This document shows positions 44,851-53,174 of a stretch of DNA of 64,000 nucleotides, one piece after another; positions within the stretch are counted from its first letter, which is position 1, and every line of letters begins with the position of its first letter. Where the stretch lies: positions 1-64,000 of the forward strand of contig CAZNJB010000018.1 of assembly GCA_964573255.1 (NCBI GenBank), read 5' to 3'. The translations under genes were made by a program, and so were the position numbers. Under the pieces are notes generated by a model. The model ran no database searches. It worked only from the letters and a program-made list of their open reading frames with translations, and was not told the DNA's origin. The DNA is from CAYNUJ01 sp964573255. GTDB taxonomy: Bacteria > Bacteroidota > Ignavibacteria > Ignavibacteriales > Melioribacteraceae.

Positions 44851-45765
44851 GTGGCTTTATTAGTAGTTGGTTCACTCGGTATTGATGATATCGAAACTCC
44901 TTTCGATAAAATTGAAAATGCTTTGGGCGGTTCTGCAACTTATATTTCTTTAGCTGCAAGCTATTTTACTAGCCCAATTCATTTAGTTGGCGTTGTAGGA
45001 GACGATTTTAACAAAGAGTATATACAATTATTTGAAGACTACAATATCGATCTGGAAGGATTGCAAGTAATCGAAGGCGGAAAAACATTCCGCTGGGGAG
45101 GGAAATATCATTACGACTTAAACATACGGGATACATTATTTACGGAATTAGGAGTGTTCGAAAATTTTAATCCGATAATTCCTGCGAAATCAAAAAAATG
45201 TAAATTTGTTCTTCTCGGTAATATCATGCCTAAGCTTCAGTTACACGTTCTCGAGCAGATGGAAAATCCTCAATTCGTTGTATGCGATACGATGAATCTT
45301 TGGATAGAAAATACTTTGGAGGATTTATACAAAGTACTTAAAAGAGTAAACGTGCTTATTATTAATGATTCAGAAGCTAGATTGCTTTCAAAAGAACCCA
45401 ACTTGATTAAAGCCGCAAAAATTATTCAAGAGATGGGTCCGGAATATTTAATAATTAAAAAAGGTGAGCATGGTGCATTGCTCTTTGGTGAAAATTCAAT
45501 TTTTTCTGCACCTGCTTATCCATTAGAAAATATATTTGATCCCACAGGTGCAGGGGATGTATTTGCAGGCGGATTTACAGGTTATTTGCACAATACACGT
45601 GACCTTTCTTTCGACAATCTGAAAAGAGCTGTAATATACGGTAGCGCGATGGCATCTTTTGCAGTTGAACAATTCAGCACTAAAGGATTAGAGGATTTAA
45701 CTAAATTACAAATTCATGATAGATTTTTAGAATTCAGGGAGCTCTCGAAATTTGATGAAAAATAA
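44851..45765 (+). CDS. PfkB-family sugar kinase
   Basis: This 304-residue kinase starts at a GTG with GAGG upstream. The N-terminal 'NALGGSATYISLAASYF' and the C-terminal 'FDPTGAGDVFAGGFTGYL', with the catalytic Asp, are PfkB signatures. The substrate cannot be read from motifs. Its last 11 bases overlap mtnA, so the two are coupled. This suggests a kinase acting before or beside the methylthioribose-1-phosphate isomerase, such as a 5-methylthioribose or 5-deoxyribose kinase. Typical MtnK belongs to another family, so this is a hypothesis. Confidence 0.88.
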   Translation: MALLVVGSLGIDDIETPFDKIENALGGSATYISLAASYFTSPIHLVGVVGDDFNKEYIQLFEDYNIDLEGLQVIEGGKTFRWGGKYHYDLNIRDTLFTELGVFENFNPIIPAKSKKCKFVLLGNIMPKLQLHVLEQMENPQFVVCDTMNLWIENTLEDLYKVLKRVNVLIINDSEARLLSKEPNLIKAAKIIQEMGPEYLIIKKGEHGALLFGENSIFSAPAYPLENIFDPTGAGDVFAGGFTGYLHNTRDLSFDNLKRAVIYGSAMASFAVEQFSTKGLEDLTKLQIHDRFLEFRELSKFDEK

Positions 45766-46762
45766 AGGATTCAAATCGATTGATTTTGTTGATGATCAAT
45801 TGGTATTGATTGATCAGACTAAATTACCTTTGACGGAAGAATATATTAAAACCGATAGTGTTGATAGAATTGCTGAAGCAATCAGAAAACTGGAAGTAAG
45901 AGGAGCACCTGCAATAGGAGTTGCTGCTGCTTATGCTATTGCTTTAGCTTTTAAGAATAGTGATGCTGATAAAGAGAATTTTGAAAGGAATTATAATTTA
46001 TTAGCTTCCACTCGTCCGACTGCCGTAAATCTTTTTTGGGCGCTGGACGAAATGAAAAAGTGTTTCGAGGAAAACTATTCAGCTGAGAATATATATCAAA
46101 TACTTCTTTCAAAAGCTAAAGAAATACATCAAGATGATATAGATATGTGCAACCGGATTGCAGAAAATGGTTCTTCAATTTTTGGCGATTCGCCTAAAAA
46201 TGTTTTGACTCATTGCAATACAGGGCAGTTAGCCACCGGTGGAGGCGGAACGGCTCTTTATGTGATAATTAAAGCCTTTGAAAAAGGTTTGGTTAATCAT
46301 GTGTGGGTTGATGAAACACGACCTTTATTGCAGGGTTCCAGACTTACCGCTTTTGAATTGGAAAAATCGGGCATTCCATTTTCGATAATTACAGATTCTA
46401 CCGCGGCGATGTTAATGGCTCAGGGTAAAATAGACTTGGCAATAACCGGAGCAGACAGAATTGCCGCGAATGGAGATTCGGCTAATAAAATTGGCACTTA
46501 CAGCGTTGCAGTGAATTGTAAACATCACAACCTGCCTTTTTATATCGCTGCTCCTATGAGTACTATCGATAGCAGTTGTAAATCGGGAAAAGATATTGTA
46601 ATTGAAGAACGCTCTTCGGATGAGATAACTAAAATCAAAAATGTACAGGTTACAAAGTCCGAATATAATGTTTATTCGCCTGCATTTGATGTTACACCTG
46701 CTGAATTGATTTCCGGAATAATTACCGACGTTGATTTGTTTAAACATCCGTTTGATTTTTAA
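45755..46762 (+). CDS. mtnA: S-methyl-5-thioribose-1-phosphate isomerase
   Basis: This 335-residue enzyme starts at ATG 45755; a TTG one codon earlier is less likely. 'RKLEVRGAPAIGVAAAYA', 'LTHCNTGQLATGGGGTALY' with the catalytic Cys, 'VDETRPLLQGSRLTAFEL' and 'ITGADRIAANGDSANKIGTY' with the catalytic Asp are MtnA signatures. It isomerises methylthioribose 1-phosphate in methionine salvage, and related enzymes also act on 5-deoxyribose 1-phosphate. No later salvage genes (mtnB, C, D) are in the window. It is coupled to the PfkB kinase gene, with recO 12 bases downstream. Confidence 0.94.
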   Translation: MKNKGFKSIDFVDDQLVLIDQTKLPLTEEYIKTDSVDRIAEAIRKLEVRGAPAIGVAAAYAIALAFKNSDADKENFERNYNLLASTRPTAVNLFWALDEMKKCFEENYSAENIYQILLSKAKEIHQDDIDMCNRIAENGSSIFGDSPKNVLTHCNTGQLATGGGGTALYVIIKAFEKGLVNHVWVDETRPLLQGSRLTAFELEKSGIPFSIITDSTAAMLMAQGKIDLAITGADRIAANGDSANKIGTYSVAVNCKHHNLPFYIAAPMSTIDSSCKSGKDIVIEERSSDEITKIKNVQVTKSEYNVYSPAFDVTPAELISGIITDVDLFKHPFDF

Positions 46763-46774
46763 ACCGGAGCTTTA

Positions 46775-47512
46775 ATGTCGGAGATAAAAAAATTTACCGG
46801 ACTCGTTCTAAAAAAATTAGACTTTGGAGATTCGAGTAAAATAGTAACATTTTTCTCCGGCGAACTTGGGAAGGTAACCGGGATTATAAAGGCAGGTCGC
46901 TCTTCGAAGAGTAAGATTGGCGCTTTGGTTGATGTATTGAACGAAACGGAAATCGTGATCTATTCAAAAGCAGGAAGGGACATACAATTAATTTCACAGG
47001 CTCATTTAGTGAATTCTTTCCCGAACTTAAAACAAAATTTGGAGTCTATAAAGTACGCTTCGTCAATATTAGAATTACTCGACTATTTTATAATGGAAAA
47101 TGATCATCACGAAAGATTGTATAAAGGGACGATAAGGATATTAAAACTGATTAATGAGAACGCCGGAGAAGCGTTAATATATTTTATCAAATATTTAATT
47201 TTTTTCCTGGAAGAAGTCGGATTCGGATTGAATTTTGAAGAATGCTCAATTTGCAAAAAGGAATTATCTGCCGGAGAGAAAGGATATAATTTTGAGTTGG
47301 GATTTTTATGTTCCGACTGCAAAGTTGATCATTTAGTGTCATTTAACTTAACAAAGGAACTTTTCGATGATTTGCTGTGTCTAAGTTCGAAAGATAAAAA
47401 TAAAAGTTATTTAATTAATAATCTGAATAAATTGTTGAATATGTTGGAAAGAATTCTGATGTTTAACTCGCCAGATTTTCCCGGAATTCAATCACTAAAA
47501 GTTTTTAGTTAA
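46775..47512 (+). CDS. recO: DNA repair protein RecO
   Basis: This 245-residue protein has the RecO layout: an N-terminal OB fold (about 1-80, 'GLVLKKLDFGDSSKIVTFFS'), a helical core, and a zinc site formed by 'CSICKKEL' and 'CSDCK' (four Cys, about 155-178). RecO works with RecR to load RecA on SSB-coated single-stranded DNA. It follows mtnA by 12 bases and precedes the HtrA-type gene by ten, so the three may share a transcript. Confidence 0.93.
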   Translation: MSEIKKFTGLVLKKLDFGDSSKIVTFFSGELGKVTGIIKAGRSSKSKIGALVDVLNETEIVIYSKAGRDIQLISQAHLVNSFPNLKQNLESIKYASSILELLDYFIMENDHHERLYKGTIRILKLINENAGEALIYFIKYLIFFLEEVGFGLNFEECSICKKELSAGEKGYNFELGFLCSDCKVDHLVSFNLTKELFDDLLCLSSKDKNKSYLINNLNKLLNMLERILMFNSPDFPGIQSLKVFS

Positions 47513-47522
47513 GAGGTATTAA

Positions 47523-49019
47523 ATGTATAAAAAAAATATTTTAGCTTCGTTTTCACTAATATTTATCGGAATAGTTTTTGGTGCGGTTTTAGTATCCAGT
47601 TTCGGTTGGGTACGTCCCAGTTTAGCCGATGTGCATATCGGTAACGATGCCGAACCATTGAATATTTCAAGTCCGTCTGCTCAATCATTTAACGATGCAT
47701 TTACAACTGTTGCAGAAAAAGTTACGCCTTCAATCGTTAGAATTAGTGTTGTTAGTACGAGTAAAGAAAATCCACATGAAGGATTTAAATTTTTCTTTCC
47801 TTTCAAAGATGAAATGCCAAGAGAGCAGAAGGGAGGCGGTTCAGGTGTTATTATTTCGGAAGAAGGATATATTTTAACGAATAATCACGTTGTTGAAAAT
47901 GCCATTTCTGTTACTGTTGGATTGATTGATAAAAGAGAGTTTCAAGCGGATATAATTGGCACGGATCCATTAACGGATTTAGCCGTAATAAAAATTGATG
48001 CTGATGATTTAACAATTGCAAGATTAGGCGATTCGGATAAGTTGAAAGTAGGTACTTGGGTGATGGCAATTGGTAATCCCTTAGCCTTAACATCAACAGT
48101 TACAGCCGGAATTATTTCGGCAACCAATAGAAATTTGAATTTGATTAGAGATAGTTACGGTGTGGAAGATTATATTCAGACTGATGCCGCAATCAATCCC
48201 GGAAACAGCGGAGGCGCTTTAGTTAATCTAAATGGTGAAGTAATAGGAATAAATTCCGCAATCGCAACTAACGGTTTAACAGGAAGCTATATAGGATACG
48301 GTTTTGCCATTCCGATTAATTTAGCAAAAACCGTTGCGGAAGATTTAATCGCAAACGGAAAGGTAAGCAGAGGTTACATCGGAGTGAATATTTCCGAAGT
48401 TGATGCTTCTACGGCAAAAGCAGTTGGTTTGGACAGACCAAAAGGTGTAATGATTCAGGGTATTCTTGAAGGCGGTGCGGCTTCCGAAGAAGATATTCAA
48501 GCCGGTGATATTATCCTTAAAATTGACGATAAAGAAGTTAATATGCCGAACGAATTGCAAAGTTATGTCGCTAGTAAGCGTGCGGGTTCAAAAGTTGAAT
48601 TGACACTTTATAGAGACGGAGAGATAATTAATCGTACTGTAGAGCTCAAAGCCCGAGATGATTCCAAAGGAACCAGAATTATTTCCGGAAAACAAAAGAA
48701 AGAAGAAAAAGTTGAAACGAAATTGGAAGAAATATCTTTTGATGAACTCGGATTAAAGGTAAGAAATGCGACTGCAGATCAGCTAGAAAAATTTAAAGCT
48801 GAAGGCGGTGCTCTAATTGTGGAAGTAAAGAGGTTTGGTAAGGCTGATGAACAAGGGCTCGCACCGGGAATCTTGATAACGGAAATAAATAAGAAAAAAA
48901 TTAAAAATATTGAAGATGTTAAGAAAATATTTGAAGAGAATAAAGGTAAAGCCGTGTTGCTAAGAGTAGTTTACGGTGACAAGGTTTCTAGATTTGTTGG
49001 TTTAGAGATCCCTGACTAA
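47523..49019 (+). CDS. degP: Deg/HtrA-type periplasmic serine protease
   Basis: This 498-residue protease has an N-terminal hydrophobic segment at about 7-26 acting as signal or anchor. The trypsin-like domain carries the triad His122 ('TNNHVVEN'), Asp152 ('LTDLAVIKID') and Ser229 ('NPGNSGGAL'). Two PDZ domains follow, at about 280-375 and 405-495. It degrades or refolds misfolded envelope proteins. The start has AAGAGGT upstream. A strong terminator follows 27 bases after the stop. Confidence 0.94.
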   Translation: MYKKNILASFSLIFIGIVFGAVLVSSFGWVRPSLADVHIGNDAEPLNISSPSAQSFNDAFTTVAEKVTPSIVRISVVSTSKENPHEGFKFFFPFKDEMPREQKGGGSGVIISEEGYILTNNHVVENAISVTVGLIDKREFQADIIGTDPLTDLAVIKIDADDLTIARLGDSDKLKVGTWVMAIGNPLALTSTVTAGIISATNRNLNLIRDSYGVEDYIQTDAAINPGNSGGALVNLNGEVIGINSAIATNGLTGSYIGYGFAIPINLAKTVAEDLIANGKVSRGYIGVNISEVDASTAKAVGLDRPKGVMIQGILEGGAASEEDIQAGDIILKIDDKEVNMPNELQSYVASKRAGSKVELTLYRDGEIINRTVELKARDDSKGTRIISGKQKKEEKVETKLEEISFDELGLKVRNATADQLEKFKAEGGALIVEVKRFGKADEQGLAPGILITEINKKKIKNIEDVKKIFEENKGKAVLLRVVYGDKVSRFVGLEIPD

Positions 49020-49046
49020 TAGATAATTCGAAACACTCCCTAATAG

Positions 49047-49071
49047 ACGCCTCTCCGGAGGCGTTTTTTTT
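49047..49071 (+). terminator. Intrinsic terminator after the HtrA-type gene
   Basis: ACGCCTC at 49047-49053 and GAGGCGT at 49058-49064 form a perfect 7-bp stem with a TCCG loop, followed by eight T in total from 49064. It ends the PfkB-mtnA-recO-degP stretch. Confidence 0.93.
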
Positions 49072-49193
49072 ATGTCCACTGATATAGAAAATGAAGTTCT
49101 TCTTTAATAAATTTTATAAATAGTCGCTTTGAATAACAGAGATGAGTTATGAGAAGGTATAAACTACGCTTTTTCACTTGAGATAGGGGGGAA

Positions 49194-49256
49194 GCTGAAT
49201 GCTGGATGCTAGATACTGGATTCTGGAGGCTAGATGCTGGATACTGGTAGCTATAG
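49194..49256. repeat. Heptanucleotide tandem repeat, about nine units
   Basis: Nine consecutive 7-base units are seen, with the loose consensus (G/A)CT(G/A)GAT. They read GCTGAAT, GCTGGAT, GCTAGAT, ACTGGAT, TCTGGAG, GCTAGAT, GCTGGAT, ACTGGTA, GCTATAG. The array lies in the 419-base gap between the HtrA-type gene and aroC and no ORF uses it. The rest of the gap holds only the terminator and AT-rich sequence. It looks like a small satellite of the kind scattered in some bacterial intergenic regions. Confidence 0.85.
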
Positions 49257-49438
49257 TTTGATGCAAGATGATCAATCGTTCATTCAATTTATCTCAATAG
49301 CTAATGAATAAGTGAGTATTATTCAAGCAAATATGATAATGAAATATTCATTTGTTTATCAATAAATCGTTTTAATTCAAATATATTATCTTTGGCTTTT
49401 TTATATTTCCACTTCTATTATAATTTTTTAGGAATATT

Positions 49439-50650
49439 ATGATTAGATTTCTTACAGCCGGTGAATCACACGGAAAAGCACTTACACAAATTGTTGAAGG
49501 TTTTCCTTCCAACATTCCGATAACCGAAGAATATGTTAATAAGCATTTAGCCCGCAGACAAATGGGGTACGGTCGCGGCGGAAGAATGAAAATTGAAACG
49601 GATAGAATTGAATTCCTTTCCGGAATACGTTTAGGTAAAACCTTAGGTTCACCAATAAGCATGATTATACGGAATAAGGATTGGGAAAACTGGACTGAAA
49701 GGATGAGTGTTGAGAAGCACAATAAAAAGATAGAGAAAATTACCATTCCTCGTCCGGGGCATGCTGATTTAGTAGGAGTGTCTAAATATAATTTCGATGA
49801 TATTAGGAATTCGATAGAAAGATCGAGTGCAAGGGAGACAGCTTCGCGTGTGGCGGTTGGAAGTATAGCCAGAAGATTTTTGGAAGAATTTGGAATTACC
49901 GTAGGTAGTTACGTTGAAAGCATCGGTGGAATTTATCCAGAGAATAATTTTACAGAAAAATTATTTGCAGATAGAACGGGAAAGAATTTTGATGCTTGGG
50001 CTTTGTCCGAAAAAGCAGATAAAAGCAAAGTTCGTGTTCTTGAAAAAGAACAAGAAGAAAGAATAATTGAAAAGATTCAAACTGCCAAAAAGAACGGGGA
50101 TACTCTCGGCGGAACTTTTATTACTGTTGCCACAGGCGTTCCGCTTGGATTGGGCAGTTTCGTTCATTACGATACGAAAATAAGCTCAGATATTGCTCAC
50201 GCAGTGATGTCAATCAACGCGGTTAAAGCCGTGGAAATTGGAACCGGTTTTTCATCAGCAGAGCAATTTGGCTCTATTTCGCACGATGAGATTACGATAA
50301 AATCCGGAGAACTTACTCGCAAATCGAATAGAGCTGGCGGAATAGAAGGCGGAATAACTACCGGACTGCCAATAATTGTAAGAGCAGGAATGAAACCTAT
50401 TGCAACCCTTATGTCGCCGATTTCAACAGTGGATTTAAAAGGAATGAAAAAGATTAAAGCTCGTCGCGAGCGAAGTGATTTTGTTGCGGTTCCTGCTTGT
50501 GCGGTTATTGCAGAATCTATGTTGGCTTGGGTGATTGCTAAATATATGCTGCTGAAATTCGGCGGAGATTCACTCGAAGAAACTAAGGATAATTATAATA
50601 ATTATTTGAAAAAGCTTCCGAAAAGACTTAGCAAAAATTTTGATAAATAA
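49439..50650 (+). CDS. aroC: Chorismate synthase
   Basis: This 403-residue FMN-dependent enzyme makes chorismate from EPSP, the last step of the shikimate pathway. 'RFLTAGESHGKALTQIVEG' at the start, 'RRQMGYGRGGRM', 'PRPGHADLVG', 'RSSARETASRVAVG' and 'NRAGGIEGGITTG' are chorismate synthase signatures. The length is slightly above the usual 360-390, with an insertion around residues 185-200. No other aro gene is adjacent. An ATG at 49439 with a short AGGAAT upstream is used. Confidence 0.95.
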   Translation: MIRFLTAGESHGKALTQIVEGFPSNIPITEEYVNKHLARRQMGYGRGGRMKIETDRIEFLSGIRLGKTLGSPISMIIRNKDWENWTERMSVEKHNKKIEKITIPRPGHADLVGVSKYNFDDIRNSIERSSARETASRVAVGSIARRFLEEFGITVGSYVESIGGIYPENNFTEKLFADRTGKNFDAWALSEKADKSKVRVLEKEQEERIIEKIQTAKKNGDTLGGTFITVATGVPLGLGSFVHYDTKISSDIAHAVMSINAVKAVEIGTGFSSAEQFGSISHDEITIKSGELTRKSNRAGGIEGGITTGLPIIVRAGMKPIATLMSPISTVDLKGMKKIKARRERSDFVAVPACAVIAESMLAWVIAKYMLLKFGGDSLEETKDNYNNYLKKLPKRLSKNFDK

Positions 50651-50653
50651 ATT

Positions 50654-50680
50654 AGAAAACATCGGCTAAATGTTTTCTTC
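50654..50680 (+). terminator. Probable terminator after aroC
   Basis: AGAAAACAT at 50654-50662 pairs with ATGTTTTCT at 50670-50678 across a 7-base loop, four bases after the aroC stop codon. The stem is AT-rich and the T-run is short, so it is weaker than the others in this window. The remaining gap to 50933 shows nothing further. Confidence 0.55.
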
Positions 50681-50933
50681 AATAGAGTGCTGACAAACAC
50701 TTTTTGGGGTAGCTGTGTCAATTATTTTATCTATGGCACTACAGAATTTTTTGTTATGCATGTAATTACCGCTAACAATAGATTTTTTGAATAATCAAAG
50801 TGTAAGGCATTTCTCTATTTGTACGTTCATCCAAAATGAGGTTTAATAATTTAAGAGAAGTTAAAACTATTATTTTATAAAAGTGTAATTTCTTAGTTTA
50901 AATATTTCAATTTCATAATCTTGGTAAATTTTT

Positions 50934-51581
50934 ATGTTACAAATAAAACAATTCATTTTCAGTCCTTTTGCGGAAAATACTTATATAATTTATGACGATG
51001 CAAATAAAGTGGCTGCTGTAATCGATCCTGGTTGTTACACCGATGAAGAAGAAGGTTCGCTTTCTAAATTTGTAGAAGAAAACGAATTGAATCTGAAATA
51101 TTTAATAAATACTCATTGTCATATAGATCATATCTTCGGAAATAAATTTATAAAGGATAAATATAACTCTACTTTTATTGCACCTGAGAAAGATGTTTTT
51201 ATGTTAAAATTGATGGAGGAACAAGCAGCTGGATACGGACTGCAACTTCAGCCTTCTCCGCAGCCTGATATTCTAATTGAGAATATTGATGAGTTGAAAA
51301 TTGGGGAGTATAAATGCGATTTCATATTTACTCCCGGACATACACCGGGCGAATATTGTATCTATTTTCCGTCGGAAAAGGTTTTATTTAGTGGAGATGT
51401 CTTGTTCCGGCAATCCATTGGTAGAACCGATCTATGGGGAGGAGATTACGATACTCTGATAGATTCAATAGAAAATAAGTTATATAAGTTGGATGACGAT
51501 GTTAAAGTTTTTCCTGGTCATGAACAAACAACTACTATCGGTTTTGAAAAAAGGAATAATCCTTTTGTTAGTGTTCTTTAA
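50934..51581 (+). CDS. MBL-fold metal-dependent hydrolase
   Basis: This 215-residue protein has the metallo-beta-lactamase fold with 'NTHCHIDHIFGN' (HxHxDH), a later metal His in 'TPGHTPGEY', the Asp of 'LFSGDVLF' and the final His in 'FPGHEQTTTIG'. The layout is that of glyoxalase II-like hydrolases. It may cleave a thioester of glutathione-like or bacillithiol-like adducts, but it lacks the C-terminal helical substrate domain of true GloB. It is a single gene after a 283-base gap. Confidence 0.9.
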   Translation: MLQIKQFIFSPFAENTYIIYDDANKVAAVIDPGCYTDEEEGSLSKFVEENELNLKYLINTHCHIDHIFGNKFIKDKYNSTFIAPEKDVFMLKLMEEQAAGYGLQLQPSPQPDILIENIDELKIGEYKCDFIFTPGHTPGEYCIYFPSEKVLFSGDVLFRQSIGRTDLWGGDYDTLIDSIENKLYKLDDDVKVFPGHEQTTTIGFEKRNNPFVSVL

Positions 51582-51671
51582 TTTTTATAATGCGATTTTC
51601 TGTATAAAAATTTATTTCAATTGATTTATCTCTCTACATTGAATATATTCTAATGATAATTTTCACTAATT

Positions 51672-52421
51672 TTGTATGAGAAATTGAGAAATAAGCCGAA
51701 AATCAAAATCATTTTTACTCTGTTAGCAGTTTATTTTATTCTAATTGAATTTATTCTTCCACCCTCAAAATATTTACCGAGTTTTTCAATTATATATGAT
51801 TCACTGAACTCGCTAATAAATGAATTTGCTCTATTAACTGAATTGAGCGAATTCCTTGCGTTCGTTTATGTTCCCTTACTTATTGTTCTTCTGTTTTTTT
51901 ATTCCCTACGGAAGTACGTTATAATTATGTTTCTCAGGTTCAGTAAGTTATTTGAAATTGTGAGTTTCTTTTGGTTCCTTCCCGCAGTTTTTATTCTTTT
52001 TTACGCTGCGCTCATAATCAATCATACTGCAAGTGCTGAAATATTTATATCTGTGATAGTCTCATCGGGATTATTAAAATATTTTATTATCAAAAAACTG
52101 GGCGAAATTGATGATACCTATGCTTTAGCTGCGAAGGGACTCGGAATTCCGGTAAATAGAATTTATTCTGAAGTGATTTCAAAACAAATTTTACCTTTTA
52201 TTAAAGAGAAGGTTTTATTTATTCATATTATTCTTTTGAATGTTTTACTTATTTACGAAATAATAAACAGGGAATTCTTAGGGTATATATATTATCAACT
52301 ATATAGTTTTAAGGACTCTTCGGGTATTCTGTCGCTGACGATTTTATTGTGGATCATTTTCGGAATGAACCATTTGTTATTAAAGTATATTCTGAATAAG
52401 TTTATTTATTGGGAAGAGTAA
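51672..52421 (+). CDS. ABC transporter permease, SsuC/TauC-like
   Basis: This 249-residue membrane protein has about six segments. The cytoplasmic coupling loop is visible as 'ALAAKGLGIPVNRIYSEVISKQILPFI' region (about 160-185), resembling the EAA motif of importers of the SsuC/TauC type. The start is uncertain: TTG at 51672 or TTG at 51684; no ATG is in frame nearby. Its stop overlaps the ATPase start (TAATG). No substrate-binding protein is encoded next to it. Confidence 0.75.
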   Translation: MYEKLRNKPKIKIIFTLLAVYFILIEFILPPSKYLPSFSIIYDSLNSLINEFALLTELSEFLAFVYVPLLIVLLFFYSLRKYVIIMFLRFSKLFEIVSFFWFLPAVFILFYAALIINHTASAEIFISVIVSSGLLKYFIIKKLGEIDDTYALAAKGLGIPVNRIYSEVISKQILPFIKEKVLFIHIILLNVLLIYEIINREFLGYIYYQLYSFKDSSGILSLTILLWIIFGMNHLLLKYILNKFIYWEE

Positions 52422-53167
52422 TGAGTTTAATGACTGTAAAAAATATAAGCAAAACGTATGTTGATGAATCAGGCTATAGAGTAAAGCTTTATGAGAATGT
52501 GAGTTTGGAAATAAATGATAATGAGATTGTTTCTATTATAGCTCCAACCGGTTCGGGAAAATCATCGATAATAAAATCATTGGCGAAAATAGAAGCCCTG
52601 GATGAAGGTGAAATTAGCTGTGATAGTAAAACCGTCTATATTCCTTCCGAGCCAGCCTCTTTTCCCTGGTTTAGCGTAAAAGAGAACATTAAATATGCCA
52701 ATAAAAAAATTAGTGACGAGAAATTATCCGAAATAATTGCGCTTATCGGATTGGAAGGATACGAAAACCATATTCCTGATAATAAAAGCTTCGGATTCCG
52801 GTTTAGGATTTCTATTGGGCGAGCTCTTGCAATAGAACCGAAAGTAATTTTATTGGATGAACCATTCAATAAAATTGATGAAAAATATCGCATCGAGCTA
52901 TATGATATGGTTCTTAATATAAAAAATAAATTAGACATTTCGATTTTAATTGCAACTACAAATGTAACGGAAGCCATTTATTTATCGGATAGAATCTATT
53001 TATTGTCCAGGCATCCGGGAACTGTTTTTGACGAGATTACTGTTGATTATAAGCCTGAGAGGGAACGTGAATTTCTTTTCGACAGCAAATTAAAGGAATT
53101 GCGCGATTTAATAGAGAATAAATTTCACGATAAATCACTCAATATAATCAGCGATTTTAATATTTAG
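52421..53167 (+). CDS. ABC transporter ATPase with degenerate motifs
   Basis: This is a 248-residue nucleotide-binding protein from ATG 52421. Walker A is 'APTGSGKS' (41-48) and Walker B is 'VILLDEP' (142-148); both are intact. Other ATPase motifs are not. The Q-loop Gln position reads Ser76 in 'IPSEPASFPW'. The LSGGQ signature is replaced by 'KSFGFRFRI' (122-130). The switch His is Thr in 'IATTNVTEA'. Similarity in length and layout is to SsuB/TauB. It may bind but poorly hydrolyse ATP, or act as a diverged partner of the permease with which it overlaps. Confidence 0.82.
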   Translation: MSLMTVKNISKTYVDESGYRVKLYENVSLEINDNEIVSIIAPTGSGKSSIIKSLAKIEALDEGEISCDSKTVYIPSEPASFPWFSVKENIKYANKKISDEKLSEIIALIGLEGYENHIPDNKSFGFRFRISIGRALAIEPKVILLDEPFNKIDEKYRIELYDMVLNIKNKLDISILIATTNVTEAIYLSDRIYLLSRHPGTVFDEITVDYKPEREREFLFDSKLKELRDLIENKFHDKSLNIISDFNI

Positions 53168-53174
53168 GTGAATA

